DNA from: Aquila chrysaetos chrysaetos
Taxonomy: Eukaryota > Chordata > Aves > Accipitriformes > Accipitridae
DNA: 64,000 bases
Assembly: GCF_900496995.4 (NCBI RefSeq)
Contig: NC_044029.1
Span: 7,812,001 to 7,876,000, forward strand
Direction of reading: 5' to 3'
Shown here: piece after piece, positions 47,301 to 62,100 of the stretch
Layout of the letters: each line of letters opens with the position of its first letter
Numbering within the stretch: the first letter of the stretch is position 1
Position numbers and translations under genes: made by a program
The notes under the pieces: generated by a model
Told to the model about the DNA's origin: nothing
Databases searched by the model: none
What the model saw: only the letters and a program-made list of their open reading frames with translations

Positions 47301-50300
47301 TTCTGGTGATGGCATTTTACCTTCCAGGGTTGTAAATTTTCTATGGACCTGCAAACGTCTTGCAATAAAAATGAGACGTTTTCATAAATCATTTCTCATG
47401 CTTATGTGTTACACATAAATAAAAAAGTCAAGAGCTAATTAGTGGTTTTGGAAGCTGCATTTTTGGGGGAGCCTTGTCCAAAAGAAAGCTTTTTTGAGCA
47501 CCTTTCTGGAACTTGCCTCAAATAGGCACCAGAATGACCCACTAGTCGCCTTTTTCTGTCTTGACCTATCCAGAAATGCACTTAACGTGCACGTGTTGTA
47601 ATAGTGATAACGATAGTGATAATGATACCGACTTGCGACCTCAGACAACTGATAAGCATACTTAGTTTTCCTGAGTTGTAATTTGGGTGATAATATTTAC
47701 ATGCCTCAGGAAAATAAGTAGGGCATGACTAGACAGTGTAAAATCTGTAGAAGTGCGGAGTGTGAAAGGCAGTTGGTGGGAGAGGTATGAATAAAATCTG
47801 GGAGTTCCTTGTTTCTAATTCTTGTACAGTCCACTAGAGCTGGCTGCCACGCAGAGAAATGAGAATACTCTGTGGATTGTTTAGGCTTGATTTCACGTGA
47901 TTCACTGGGGAATTTTGAACGGTCTAAAATCTTTCATAATGTTACAAATGGCTTGTGAGGAGGTTTGTAACATCACAGAAAGGGAAAGAAATAAAAAAAT
48001 GCCATGTGTATCTTAACAGATTTTGAGGTGGTTTCGTGAGGTGAACATAAGGAAGGAAAGTTAACTTTTGAAACCAAAAATCAGAAGGGAAGGTTTTCAC
48101 TGGTAATGATAATAAAGTTGTCATGTAATTATATTTTTAATGCTATGAAACCTAAGTCCTGGTATCATGTGGACAGGAATAAAAGACACTAAATTTGAAA
48201 GAAAACTTTACAGTGCAAGTTTAGCACACCTCTCAAATGCACTTTATTTAAAGATGTGTTTCTCTTTCACCAGCTTTTTCCTATTTCCCTCTCACTCCTG
48301 ACTGCCTGAGTACATGTTTGCCTCTGTCAATTTGAACCATTTCATTTGTAGTTTAGATGCTTTCTAGACATACATTTTTTGAGTATTAGCATTAGAAGAA
48401 GCCAGGCTACCAACTTATTTCTTATGTTGTAATGCTGGAGGTGATGTAAACCTCTGTTTTCCTGGGTTGGGTTTCACATTCATCAGTCAGCTGCAGAGTA
48501 GTGGTAGGAGGAAAATGTATTTATACAGAGGGTAGGTGTTTGCTGTGAATGAAATACCTATATATAATCTGTCTGTTTTGAGGGTCAAAACTGTCAATCT
48601 GATTAATTTGCTTTCTTTATTCTCCACCCCGATCTGTTCTCATTCATTAATGTAAAGAATTCTCAGTTATGAATTTCCCATCATAATGGAAAATATAGTC
48701 AGCTCTCTTGAAAAGCACAAGATATTTACTCTGTCCTCCTTTTAATAATACAAAACTAATAAAGCTTAAAATAAATATGCAAAAACATGTTCTCATGTTC
48801 GGGGACAAAATCAGGTTTATAAAAATGTAATAATCTATTAGACCAAGTTTTGTTTTGGTCAGGTATAAGTATGTTTACCTTACTTTAACTTGTAAGGATG
48901 CATGACCTCAGTGGAATAATGTAGTTGCGTGAAGACTACTAATTTTTAAGAGAGTCTGCCCTTGGGTCTTGAACCTGCAATTTGCTCTGTGTTAATAGAT
49001 TCCTTCATCCATGTGGAACACCTTAGTTTTCTTTCCCCAACCTCCTCCAAATTCAAAAGGATTATTTCTACAGAGGGTAGTTTCCACTGTGAAAGCACTT
49101 TTAAACTACAAAATTTTTCAGAACAACAGTTGGGGCACTGTTTTGATGACATAAAGTATGCCTCATTTGTCATAGGAAATTATCAGATTCTGCTCGCTAA
49201 TGAAAGAGTGGCTTACTGATATTTTTAAATGCGGGATCATACACTGATTTTCAGCTGCTTTTGTTTCTGTTGGCTTCATAGTTGGTAAGCTGATGTTCTG
49301 AACTGTTGCTTCACTTGAACATTACCTGTTGACAGACTTCCTCTTTACTGATTGCTAAGGCACTAAGTGTACTTGTTTAACTCGATTAATGCCCGTATTT
49401 CTCAGGGCCGCTTTGTTGTAAGTATCCTGTTTTACTGAGAAGCTCTGTACAAATCCAGTTTTCTAACAAAAATTTAGGATTGGTATTGACTTTACTGCAC
49501 TTTCCCAGACTCCTGGTACTTTAAGGTCTAGACAGATAACTAATCATGTTTGTTTACCCATGAAGGGCACTACAGGTGTCAGACAAAGATCTGAGTTATT
49601 TTTGGAACTGCAGTTGTGGATGGTCACAGTACTTACTTTTACTGCCACTCATACTGTTCATAGGATTCAGGTACACAGTAAAACACAAAAGCGAAGCTTC
49701 ATCTTACTCAACTTGAGCCATTGAAAATTTAGGTATCTAGTCATCTAGGTACTCTTTGTAGTTAATGGATACATCTAAACACTTCCAGAGGGCAATTCAT
49801 TCAGCCTTAGACAGGCTTTCAGTATGGGATTAGTCACCCTTTTGGAGGTGCCTATCTTATGCCACTGATTACAGAGGAAGGTCAGAAAATTATCTTTGAC
49901 TACACATTTACATTTTAAATAGCTTAAGGTAGATGACATGAGCTCCACCCCAATCACTTTCAAAGGGAAGGTCTCCATGGAGCATGCTCAGACTTTGTAG
50001 AGCACCTAATTAACCATCTTTTGTACCACTCATTTTAGAAATTAAAAAGGGAATAGTGAATGGAGAGAGGTGAATTAGAGGTGGGTAATGTATTATTAAG
50101 GGAGAACCATCCTAATAGCATGGATGGTCTTCTCTGTCCCTGCCACAAAATTTCTATGTGATGCTGGGCAAGTCACATAAACCGCAGTTTACAAAAGTGG
50201 TTGCTCACTGCGTGTTCCTCATTTGCTAATTCAATGTCCTGTAATCTGTTTTGCACAAGGGCTGAGGAAAGGAGGTTTATGGATGTCCTGCTTTGGACAT

Positions 50301-51680
50301 CTCTGTAGATATCAATTCAGTTAGCCAGAGTGGGAACTTAAGTGGATAGCTTTGGCCTAAATCTTTTTGAGCTTCGGTTTGTAAAAGGGAGTTCTCTCCC
50401 TACAAGAATATGCGGAGATAAATTCAGTAATGTGTCAGCTTGTGAAGCAATTGAATATCTGGTGACAAAAGGCATATAGGAAGAGATTAAATTAAGAAAT
50501 GTGTCTTCTATAAAGGGTACTACTGTACATAGGAGAGAAGATATAAAATGGACACATACTGAACAAATGTAAGTAATAACAGCTAGCTTTATGAAGGAGA
50601 CTTTGGTACCTAAATGTCATTGTGGTCACCTAAGACAAGCTTTAAGATCTTCTGATGTTCAAAAAATTATGACAAAATCCTGAGGTAGTAACATGTTGAC
50701 TGGTAGCACTCCCCAGCCACCTACACTCCTATCCTCTCTTACATCGGTCCTGAAAACCCTGCAGTTATGTGCCTCTCTCACACCTTACCAAAATTAAGAA
50801 GGCGGCAGTCTTTCAGCTTTTTTCAACCATGAAGTCCCGTCCAAGAGCCCTGCTCAGACCATATGCAACACCACACAAAGTGCAGCCAGGCACGCCGCTG
50901 GGCAGAACACCCCTGTGAGATGCCCACACTGGTGTCCTCAAAAAGTATCTGTCAGGAAAGTCCTGTCAAGTTGTTCTAAACTGAAATTCTCTCAGTATTT
51001 CCTGTTGCAGCTGTTCCATTTTGTGCTGGTTCATATGAGTTACAGCAACCCAGAGAAAGACAAGGATTTGTGTTGAAGGCTTCAGTGGGAGAAGGGGGAT
51101 CAGGCTTTTGGTTGCTGTTTTAATTAATATTGTATTTTTTGTGCAGTGAACACCTGAATGTAGTTTAACAGACCTAAGTCCTACCTTTTTGTTCATGTTT
51201 CTGACTACTTTAGGTCAGTTCCTGCTGAACTTGTTGGTTTCAGCAAATCCCATTGTTTGGAGTTGAACTCTTCTGTAGCACTTTTTGTGGAAGTTTAGGT
51301 GTCCAAGAGGCTATTATGAATTTCAGCAGTAGGGAAGACACCTGAAAGTTTTAACACTCAGTGTCTGCAATATCTCAGTACCTTCTGTGGTTCTGCAAAA
51401 CTGAATATTGTCTATTGTATGCATTCAGGTGAGGCAGGGGTCCAATGCAGCGGAGAGAATGCACCTCGATATGGATACACTGAATCAAATTCATTTTTGT
51501 TGAACTAAGTAGCATGGAAAACTTTAACACCAATGCTTACAATTTTTGAGTTCTTGACTGCAACTTAAGCATATTTCTTTCTGCTAAAGCACTTGTGCGT
51601 GGTAGGCATGTATTCAGTATATAAATGCATATATGACAGCTTGTGTTGTATGTGATCATGTAATGGATAGCTATAGCACG

Positions 51681-51704
51681 TAAGATATACTGTCACATAT
51701 CTTA
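51681..51704. repeat. Inverted repeat, 8-bp perfect arms
   Basis: TAAGATAT (51681-51688) and ATATCTTA (51697-51704) around an 8-nt spacer. Likely chance in AT-rich DNA. Confidence 0.7.
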
Positions 51705-53884
51705 TAGATCTAACCTGTATCATCTACATCTAACATACAGTAAAATATATTACAACCGCCAAATCATCGTATATATAAACAATGTGCCAAAATAGCCACT
51801 TCTGTAGATTGCATACGCATGTACCTACGTATTACAAAACTGGGTACACACCAGGGTTCTTTAAAAGGCAGAAGTGACAAACAGAATGTGAACGTGTCAC
51901 GGAAGAATGCTAAATATGTATATTTCTCCAAACATCACAGAGTTGTTCGCATGGCAGAAGGAAGAATGCCTTCATTCAGCTGTCACTGCGGTATCCATTC
52001 AGCTTATGAAGTGCCTTGTTAGAAGTAAACTGCCTTTTTATCCTCCCTGAACTATGAAGTCATCTGAGTTGCTCATATGTTGAAAGGATCCCCACCTGCA
52101 AAGACATTTGGATGTATGAAATAAAGAAACATTGGATTAATTTGAATGTTGACTCAGTCTGGCTTTCCGTGAACTAAAGACAACAAGGAGTTTGCAGTGT
52201 CTTTCTGGTGTCACGGCACTCTTGGGATAATCACTATCCTGCTGTAGATGCCTCTCGCAAAACTAGCCCCATTATTTCTTGGGCCTGCCTTGGTCTTTGG
52301 CCACAGACACCTGGGCTTGTTTGGCTTCAGCTGTGCCCACTGCAGGTTTTTGGCCCACACCTGCTCCCACTGTTCATCACAAATCTTTTGCCACGGGTTA
52401 CCGTCTTTTCAGCTGCATCAAATTTTTGAATGATTTCTTCCTAAACTGTTCAATCACATTCAGGTGGGTTATCTTAGATGGTTTAACAAGGCCTTTATGG
52501 TCTAATCCATCATGACTCATGTGGTTTGGAGGTCAGACAAGCAGCTCAGTTCGAGTGGGAGGGATGTGATGGACAACTGACATGGCTATGAGCCTCTTCA
52601 GGTGGCCCCAGCTGGAAACTCATTATCTGTACTCATTAGCTCTGTTCTAGAACAGGTTTGCAGCTTAAGTCATGATCATTCAAATATTTTAGGTTTCACA
52701 TGGCTTTTTATCTGAATCATGGAATGTCTTTCCTCTGTAGTCAGGTTCCTTCATCTTCTCACAGCTAAAAATTGTGTGTGTCTGCTACTGGACACCGTTC
52801 TTTGTAACCCTCTATTGCCTACGCTTTCTTTTTTACGTTAATCCAGTGAATTTCCCTTTGCTCTTGATCTTTATGATCCAGCATTAACCTTGCTTCCAGA
52901 CAGCAATTCCTCCCTTCTTGCCTTCCCTCTCCCTCTTCCCCAGCTGGCTAGAACTAGTTTTGCAAGCTCCTGTGCCCTCTTTAGCATATCCCTTGCCAGG
53001 GCAGAGCACAGTTGGTAAGGTTAACAATTTATTTCATTTGTTCAGTAGGTTCTTCAGGGAGGATGTGATGATATTTCAGAGACCCTATCAGCCTGTGTCT
53101 GACTAACTACATATTGAAGCATTCATTGATAAGCAATTTTAGAAAATTACTTGAAAGCATAAGCTGCACAAATCTCTCAGATTGTCAATGGACACTAAAA
53201 TGCTTCAGGTTTCTTTTTTTAAAATTTATGTCCACTCTTCTTGTTAGCATAATTATGTATCTAGTACTTAATTTAGCTCTTGAGAGTGAAGATTTACGTA
53301 AGAGTCCACTTCATCATCTCATCTTTTTTCCTTTCAGCTCTTCAAATACTGTAAGTAATGGAACACATTTGTCACTGAACTATCTTTCAGAAAGTTTGAG
53401 AGAGAAATTTGGAAAAAAAAAAAAAAGTGATTGTAAATGAGGTCTTGATAGAACCCCTTTTGAGGTGACATCTTCAATATAATTTAATGAAAGCAAATGA
53501 AATAGGGAAGCTCATACAGTATAATTTCAAAGTGGGGTGGTTCGCTCTGCAAAATTTATAGCAATAAATACACAAGAAAATTAAAGCCCATCCTGCCTTT
53601 CTCACTCCTGGCAAACTGTAAAGAGATACTCAAACTAGGTTTTAAGATATACAAAAAAAGCTATTTTGAAAAATCATTAGATGTCAAAAAGTTAAAAAAG
53701 GGTGATGTTTGATGAGATGGCTGAACAGATGTAAAGGCTTGCTGTTGCACAAAGGGTGGTCCTAAGCCCCCTTTCCAGGCTCCTGGCCACTCTCCCATTT
53801 CCTGTGCACTGATACTACTCTCACCTGACACCACAGAACCCAAGTCAGGGAGCACTACTCAAAAAAACAAAACAAAAAATTTCC

Positions 53885-53921
53885 TTTTTTTTTTTTTTTT
53901 TCTGCCTTTCCTTTTTTTTTT

Positions 53922-53953
<32 letters not shown>

Positions 53954-53968
53954 CCCCCCCCCCCGGGG
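53885..53968. repeat. Long polypyrimidine tract: T-runs then T29-C11-G4
   Basis: T17 (53885-53901), a short mixed C/T part, T10, then T29 (53925-53953) passing directly into C11 (53954-53964) and GGGG. Only three A and one G interrupt the pyrimidines before the final G-run. Confidence 0.85.
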
Positions 53969-54811
53969 TTATGTTGCTGCTAGTTTATCAAGCTGGAAAC
54001 CTTTGGTTAAACCAGCATATCTGGCACAAGCAATGAGATGGGAACGTCAGGTGGACATCAGGTTGCCTAAATTACTTAATGATATTTTAAGTCATACAAT
54101 TGCAAACCTATAAGACTAGATGTAGTGGTAAAAATAGTATTTAGGATGATTCCTTTCCTAAGGTAGTTATCTTGTAAATAATTTTATATATTTTGGGGAT
54201 GGGTCTGGGGAGTGTTGGGGTGTTTAAAAACCGGAAGATAAAAATACTGATTCCTACAATATTCCTTCTCAGAATCAGGAAGCACAGTGTCCGAACTCTG
54301 AATTTCGCCACAGGCTGCTGCTAGAGCCGCTACAGTAGTTACAGTAGGTAGCCACCAGGAAAAGACTATAAGGAAGAAGTGCTTTGCTGAGCCTGAGTTC
54401 AGCTTGAGGATTGGTGAAAAGAAGCCAAGTCCATCTGGACTTTCTTTCCTTTCCTTGTGAATGAGGTTAGCATCTGCCTCACGCGGTACTACCAGGAGTA
54501 GAGAAGAGTAAAGCCATGCACTGTGTATAAGGGTTTAGGAGAAGGTAGCCATCCCAGCCTCCTTTAGCCCAGGGACTATTGGGAAGGTGGCATGAAATCT
54601 TATTATTTCCCTGTCTGTATGTTGCTCCTCTATGCAACTTACCTTACTATCACTGGTCTACGCATAGTGTGCTTTGTTCATGTTTTGGCAGTCCAGCCCC
54701 AACCTCAGAATGCTTTGTGTTTATTTCTTCACTGGGCAAGATGTCAACAAACCCAGGGGAGGGAAATAGTATACGTTTGCCTTTCAACAAAAGCTGAACT
54801 GAATTTCATGG

Positions 54812-54832
54812 AACAACAACAACAACAACAAC
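54812..54832 (+). repeat. AAC microsatellite, seven units
   Basis: Seven exact AAC units. Confidence 0.9.
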
Positions 54833-57800
54833 ACAAATCGTGCTTTCAACCCTTGGAATTCCCCTCACTTCTTTGATCTCAAACGCTCATAAACAACCAG
54901 GGTGCTTCTAAAAGGCAGTTATAAAAATTCTAGTGGGAGAAGTCAGATAAACCAAATTTCTATTAGTTGTAATAGCAGCTCTAACTTTATCGTTTAGAAG
55001 CCTATGTTCTAAATGAGCTATAAATGATTCTGCTTCCTCTGTATTATTGAAAGTGATGGAATTTTAGACACCTTCTGTACATTATTAATAGGAGCCCCGT
55101 AAAGCTCGTATAGTGTTACCAGTGCTTAAATATGCATAGGCACTTAAATAGACACAAGAACAATATAGAGAATTGTATTTTTGCAATGTAGCAAAATTCT
55201 TGTGGTAGATAAAAAGTACCGGTGGCATCTTCATTTGTCAACTAGTGAGAACTACCCACTGGCCAAAATCAAGATGTAGCATTTGCTATGTTGATATCCC
55301 TAAACTTTGCATGTTGGTTACTAACACTGAGGAATTTGCAAATGCCCATCTTCCCATTCCCCCCCATCATGGTCTAAAGAATTACTACCACTGAATATGT
55401 CAGTGTTTGTTTTGGCTCTGAAGTTTTTCCTGGATCTTCCGTTCGTGTATCACAGCTGCTTCCTCAGTAGCAGTTGCAATAGACACATCAAAGCATGTTT
55501 TCCCAGTAAAGCAAATTGTTAAAGTTATTGTTGCTCATCTTGGAAAATATTTTGGTGGACAGCTAGGTCTCCTCTGTTCTCAAACCTCCACTGCGTCAGG
55601 CCACCACAAACACAGACCTGATACGATGAACGTGTTACCTCTCATGACACTTTATGTACACAGCACACTTGTTGATGTTACTCAAAGCAATTCCAAACGT
55701 TTTTTTGACTAATATCCACTTACCAACCTTATGACTTTGAATATACAATGGGGGAATGATGATTTGTCTGACAGGAAGGCAGATTTAAAGCACAGATGTA
55801 ATTTATAGAGAATGTGTACCCTTAGGGGGAGAGGAATGATTTCAGAGGTGAGGCAGGGGAAGAGGCCGGGGCCGATGCAGTCTGCGCCTGAACGGAGAGT
55901 GCAGCCTCTGCACTTGCCTGTAGGTTAAGTGATTGGGAGCATAAACATGGTGTAGGGCAGAGCTAATAAGTGAAGGGGAGGACTTAGTAGCCTTTTGGTC
56001 ACCTTTGCTGAAAATCTGCACTTGGACTTTGCAAATGAGATTTTGCAAAACAGTATCGGCCACCGGAGCAATGACGCAGAGTTACGTCGTTGTTAAATGG
56101 GGGGGCAGGGCACTGTTCAGGATAATCCACCATAACTATCACTCTTATCTAATGAGCCAGGTGTATCTTTCCTCTTAAAATGTCTTTTATTTCTTTCTTT
56201 CTGTTAGTGCAACATTCTGTGTTAGTGCAATTTCTTGGCTTATTTTCTACATAGTACAAACTCTGCTATCCATCTACTTACCAGATGATAGAATTATTAC
56301 TGTCATTCCTTTTTGGTTCTTTTTGTTGGTTGCTTTTATTTCTTTTACATCTGTTTTAAGTACTGTCAGGGTTTTTTTCCATTTTATTTTTCTTAAATAT
56401 TGGTCCCTGTTCAGGTACCTGTGTCCAAGCAGTACAGTTATTAGAATGAAGCGCACAAGTTCCCATGGGATTTTTACTGAAGTCTGACATTGCAAGTCAG
56501 CAAGAACTCTGGTGTGAATGACTTATTTGCAATAAAATAATTATCTTAGAGGATTATTTTTTTAAAAACTGTCATATCTTTCATGTTATTCTATGACAGA
56601 GTAGTACTAACCCATTCCAATCCAAAATTATTTAACTGAAATTTGTCATAGAGCACTAATATAACATAAAATGATTGGATGAACAGAAATTTTAACCATA
56701 TATCATTGCTGAATTATAATGTATGCATTTTTGTAGAGTAGCTAACTGAGGTGATGGCATTCCTCTGCAGAAGGGATTAAGGAACTAGTTGTAGTTTGAA
56801 GTGCACAAATGATAATTGATGTAGGACAGAACTTTCAACAGCTGTTGCTAATTAAAATGTTTCATAAAGGCTTCCTGACAGTATGGGAATCTTGCTGAGT
56901 TAAAAATTTATGCATTTAAAAAGGAATTACAAAAAGAACATAAACTTATACTAGGGGAAATGTGTTGTGGGTAGCTAGTTAAAACAGCCTTTGTTTAAAT
57001 TGTTTTCTTGTTTCAAATATATGAAATATTTCAGTTAGAAGATCCAAACTCCTGTGTACATGTGTATGTTTGAAAAATGTCACATGAATATCTAGATGCC
57101 TAATTTTATTTTATTTTTAATAAATGCATATGTACATTTCTGTAAAGGAGGAAGCTTTATCACAGAGTACCATTGAATGGATACAGAAACAGATGGTAGA
57201 GCGAAATTTAAGTTATTTCTTTTGAAAGAATTATTTTGTTTTCACGAGTTCTATGGTGTTCTTTCCAAGTCTTCCTGCAGCATTAGGACTACTCTGATTG
57301 TCTATACCAATGGTTTTTATTCTTATTATAGTTAAAGTACCAGTCCTGCCTTGCTATACTTTTTAGCTAGACACTGCCCTGACTTTTGTGTGAGGCAGAA
57401 GGGAAGAAGGACCAAGTTCCTGGCACATCATGTATGGAATTTTTATCTCCTACATGATATGGATGTTAATATGTGCCTCCATTAATACTGTTTTTTAGGG
57501 ATAGGTAAAGAGGAATGAGAATGCACTTAGTTAATAAACTGTCTTGAATCCCTAAGGCTTTGGAGTAGTTCCAGCTTCATTGGGTGGTGAGAGAGTAGAT
57601 ACTTCCTCATTGCTGCCCTTAGGAAACTCAGAATCGTGTAATCTACTTAGGCAGGAGGCATACCGAGTATAAGATTTGGCCTTTATTGCTTTTTGAATGA
57701 CTTTACAGAAGGTGACAGAAAGTTGAGAAAAAAGGTGGATTAAATGTGGATAGTCTGAATAAACTTAGTATGAACTTCTAATATGATCCATTTGTACCTG

Positions 57801-59120
57801 AGAGGTTGAAATACTTCTGACCTTAGCTTTCATATGGGCTGTGTATTCTTTATAGCTTTAATGTTAAAATCACTGTCAAAAATCTGTTTGGATCAAATTA
57901 AGTTAGAGTTTCTTCCAAGCAAGGGCTGCAACACATGGTACCAATAGCTTTACTTTTTTGCAAATTTCACAGATAAAAATCCCACAGAGCCAAAATATGT
58001 TTTGATCTTTTCTTTCAGAATGATCACCCACTGTCTCATATGCTTTTATTGAGCGAGATATATATATAGTAATATGCTGAGATTTTGAATAATAAATAAT
58101 AAAAGCAATATTATCATTTCTAAATGGAATGTGGTGACTGATAAAATAATTAGCCCTTATATACCTTGACATGTAAATGTCACTGGTATCAGAAGCTCTC
58201 AAATCACATGTAGCATATATCCTATGCTACAAATGCAGGTTGTTTGTATCAGGTAGGTATCCCTGTAATATTGGCCTCTCCTTATTTCCAGCAAGGAAGT
58301 ATAATTAAAAGCCATCACATTTCTTTAATAGGTAGTTATGGCTCGGATCTGAGACACAGAGATAACAAGGTTATTAGCGAGTGCTTAAAAAAGTCATGTG
58401 TTCTCTGGGCCCTTGCACATGGAAGAAACATTTTTGGGTGCAGAACAAAGAGAAGACCATGGCACAAATACACACTTGCCAAAACCCAGGTGGGCAGATT
58501 TGCGTGCCCCAGCAGCATGCTCAAAGACCACCCCATCGAAAACATGGGATTATTAAATGCTTTTGTGGCAGATGTCTGTTGTTTTCTTAGGATGTTTTAT
58601 GCCATTGTGTCACAGCGTTTTCAAAAGAGAGCAAGTGGCTCGGCGGTCGAGCCTGCTTGGCTGGGGGATCGTTCCCCACCATGCAGTGTGGCAGGTAGAG
58701 AGGAGGCAGAGAACGTCTCGGTGAGGAGCTGGGAGTTTACAGCTCGAGAAAGAAGGGAGAGCCTGCTGAGAGGTGCAGGGAGCACAGCCCTGCCCGGGTC
58801 TGCCTGAAAGTTTTGTGTTTCCTAGTGCTCTCCAGGAGAGCCCTGAGATGGCAGACACCGAAGCTCTAGGCAAGGACTTCTCTGCAAGGATGCTGTAGGC
58901 AGCAGGAGGGGTGTCTCGTAAAGCCCTTTTTTCCCCTGTTCTGTCAATTAGCCACTTTTGGTTTCTCCATTGAAGAAGTGAATTACTCTGGGTAGTATCT
59001 CGACATAATGTAGGGGTTTGTTTCTTAGTTTGGAAGTGCTTTGGTCTTACTCTGGGGAGGTGGTGACACCAGCATACCTACCTGAGAGCTCTGGCCAGCT
59101 GAGGACCCCATCACGGCAGC

Positions 59121-59158
59121 CAGCCAATCCTAAACCACAGTTATCGTCTGATTGGCTG
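59121..59158. promoter_or_regulatory. Inverted pair of CCAAT boxes
   Basis: CAGCCAATC (59121-59129) and its exact reverse complement GATTGGCTG (59150-59158) are separated by 20 bp, giving two NF-Y-type sites on opposite strands about 29 bp apart. NF-Y sites often pair at about this distance in promoters. The flank includes AATAAA (59208-59213) and a TTTGCA-T-TGCAAA palindrome (59245-59257, C/EBP-like). No exon is seen next to it, so it may be an intronic enhancer or an unannotated promoter. Confidence 0.4.
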
Positions 59159-62100
59159 AAGATTAGACTGTATGTTCAAACGCGCTATTGAGAGGGTTTA
59201 TACTGTCAATAAAAGGCTGTTTATAAATTATTGTTCCGTTGCTTTTTGCATTGCAAATGACAGTTGTGTCATGTGGCTTTCTGGGTTTTCTGTATGCTGG
59301 AATGTATTTATGCCAGCACAGCATCAAAGAGAAAAAAATAGATGAAGAGAAGAATAGATCTCAAAAATACAAAATTTCATTCATTTTCTACACTAAAATG
59401 GACTAAATTAGTTTTATCATCTGCAGCATAATACTAGAAACAATCCTTCTGACATAAAGAATAAATAATTACAGATTATGTGCCACTTGCAGATGCAATG
59501 ATGAAGGAACAAAAGGTGACATTATTACACTAAGAAGCACAAGACTATTCCAACCCACAAACATTTGTACTAACAGATACAACTGTATGACATCTGATTA
59601 ACAGTAATTTAATTCATACATAATGAGTATAAGCTCTTCCATCTCTGAAAAATGAGATTATAAAACATGATTTCCCCAATAAATTGGTGAAAAAGTGACT
59701 AAGCTATTTCACACAAATGGGTTTCCAGCATGAACTCTTTGATGGCAAATTTATAAATTATTAAGTTGTATATATTTTCAAGCAAAGGAGTAATGTATTT
59801 CTTTGTGTGCCATTTATTTTCATCTGCAGATTTTTTATTCCGTATAATTTATTTCAATCACTGGGAGGAGACAACTAAAACAATTTTTGATCATAAACAT
59901 AATCTCAAGTTTTGAATCCCTTTCCTAACACAAAAACTTTCAGTTGGTTGCTCACGTTGACTTAAAATTGGTTCAATTGTTCATGTTGAATTAAAATTAG
60001 TAAAGCTTTAAACTAGCAAGGGGTTCACAAAAATGTCCTGGCTGTGAAATTTCTAGCAATTACCTAGGTATTTTTTAGTTACTCAGTCTGATTTTTCCTT
60101 GGGGTGGGTACATCAAGAAATATGGTAATGTTGAGAAAGGAATTCCATTCTATTTTTCTGCAAAAGTCTACAAAGAATTTATTACAGTGAAGGGACAAAA
60201 GAGTTTTATTTATGTTTTTTTCTCAACAAAGACAAAATTACCTTTTAGTATCAATGATATATCAGAAACACTGTATTAAACTGATAACAATATGATACAT
60301 AAGTGATCTAGTCCCAACAGAATGTTTGCTGAAATTAGTAAGGAAAAATGAGCATCTTGTAGGCATAAAGGTGAAATTCTAAAAAGTAGGGGGATCCCTT
60401 TATTTGTTTGGCATGTTTGCTTATAAAGCTATATATTGCATATTTAGGAAGAATGTTAAAATTTTCAGGAAGGCAAAGAATTATGTGTTTGAAATGTATG
60501 TTTTTGTGCCGGACATCCCTTAAAGTTAGTGAATATCAAAAGTGCTGCTTCCAGCATTTAAGCTATCTCATATTTTGACTTTGTGCAACATACGTACATG
60601 TTTTTGTTTTGTCTGTACATTGCTGGAATGTATTACCTTTCTTCCCCTAGGCCTGAATAATAAATTAATGAAGTGTCTATCTGACATGTAACAATCAGCT
60701 TGGGCTGACACAATCAAGACTTTGTGTGAGGTCTCTAGCATGATTAGAATGTTTTTTTGGGTCATGATGAAGGGAAGCAAAGAGCAGAAGGCATGAAACT
60801 AGCAATCAAAACAAACAAACAAGACTGGAAATGTACTTTTGACCATTCTTAAGCTTAAATTCCCATCTGTTTCTGAGCAACAAGTGACTTTGCAAGAAAA
60901 GATAGACTTGCCAGTTGTTGTTATCATCAAGGCTTTAAAATCATAGATGGGTAAGTAGAACATTTCAGTGATTAATTCAAAGAAACAGAGTTCAAGGCAG
61001 ACCTGAAAGCTTTAAAGCCTGTTTACAGCAACAGCAAGAAATTTTGAAAAAACTTAAGTAGTTGCCTAGCTAGCTTTGAAGAAGTTGCTCCTGAAACTGT
61101 TTTTCAAGAAAGCCAAACATTTAAACTGGCAAAACACCTTAGCTATTACAGATTCATTAATTGATAGGTTATTAAAAAATGGTAGTTCTTTTGTTTCCTT
61201 TGCAAAACTGCAGGATGTGAAGGCCAAGGAACCAGTAAATATGAGAAGCTTGCCTCTTCATTAAAATGACTGTTTAAAAGCAGATCTTATTGCTGAATAT
61301 TGTGATTTTTAGTATTACATCTCAGAAAAAAAAACCCAAACCACTGTGAATAACAAGCTTTTATTCCAGACAAGCAGTTACAAACTGCATTGCATCTTCC
61401 TTAGCATTGAAATGACTTAATGGATTTCCTTGTAAATAAGAGTAATAAATAGAACAGCAAATGGAATAGTCAGCATCTAAACTAAGCTATGAAGTCATAA
61501 TGTGTAGGTCCCATGTTTAGTTATTTTTATTAAATCTACTGCTGTCTGAACCATTCTTGTTACGTTTCTCTTGGACAATAAACCTGAATCTGATTGGATA
61601 CTCTCACCTCTATTTAGCTACCTGAAAATGAGCTATTTAGTTGAAGGTGGCCACATAGGTCTCTTGTAGCTAATGAAAGAGAGAAATACCTTCATTTGAG
61701 GATTTATCCTAATGATCATAGATGGTTTAGGCTGTGGTGACTCTCCTTGGAGGTCCACTCTCCTCTCATGACAAAGAGGAGCTTTGATGGTGAATTTATA
61801 TAGAAATCTTAACTTGCAGATGCCTAAGTGAGATGAATTCCACTTTATATATGTAGAATCTGCTCTTCCCTTTCTATGAGTAAAGCACAGCTTAACAAAA
61901 GACGTTTCCTAGTATTAGCATCTTCTTGCAACCTGAAAGCAAGTCTTTAATAATGGTTATGATGTGACTGACACGCTGAAGCTTTATTTTTGTTTGGCAC
62001 TACCTGAATTAACTATGATTAAAGAATAATACAATAAATTTTATTTAAAAGGTCCATGGTAGGCCACACAACTTTACCATTTTTTAGTGAAAGATAATCA

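Noticed and set aside
58244-58807. 187-codon open frame on the plus strand in RASSF9 intron 1
   Set aside because: It opens at TTG; the first ATG is about 90 codons in. A frame this long is expected roughly by chance once in 64 kb, and no domain is recognisable.
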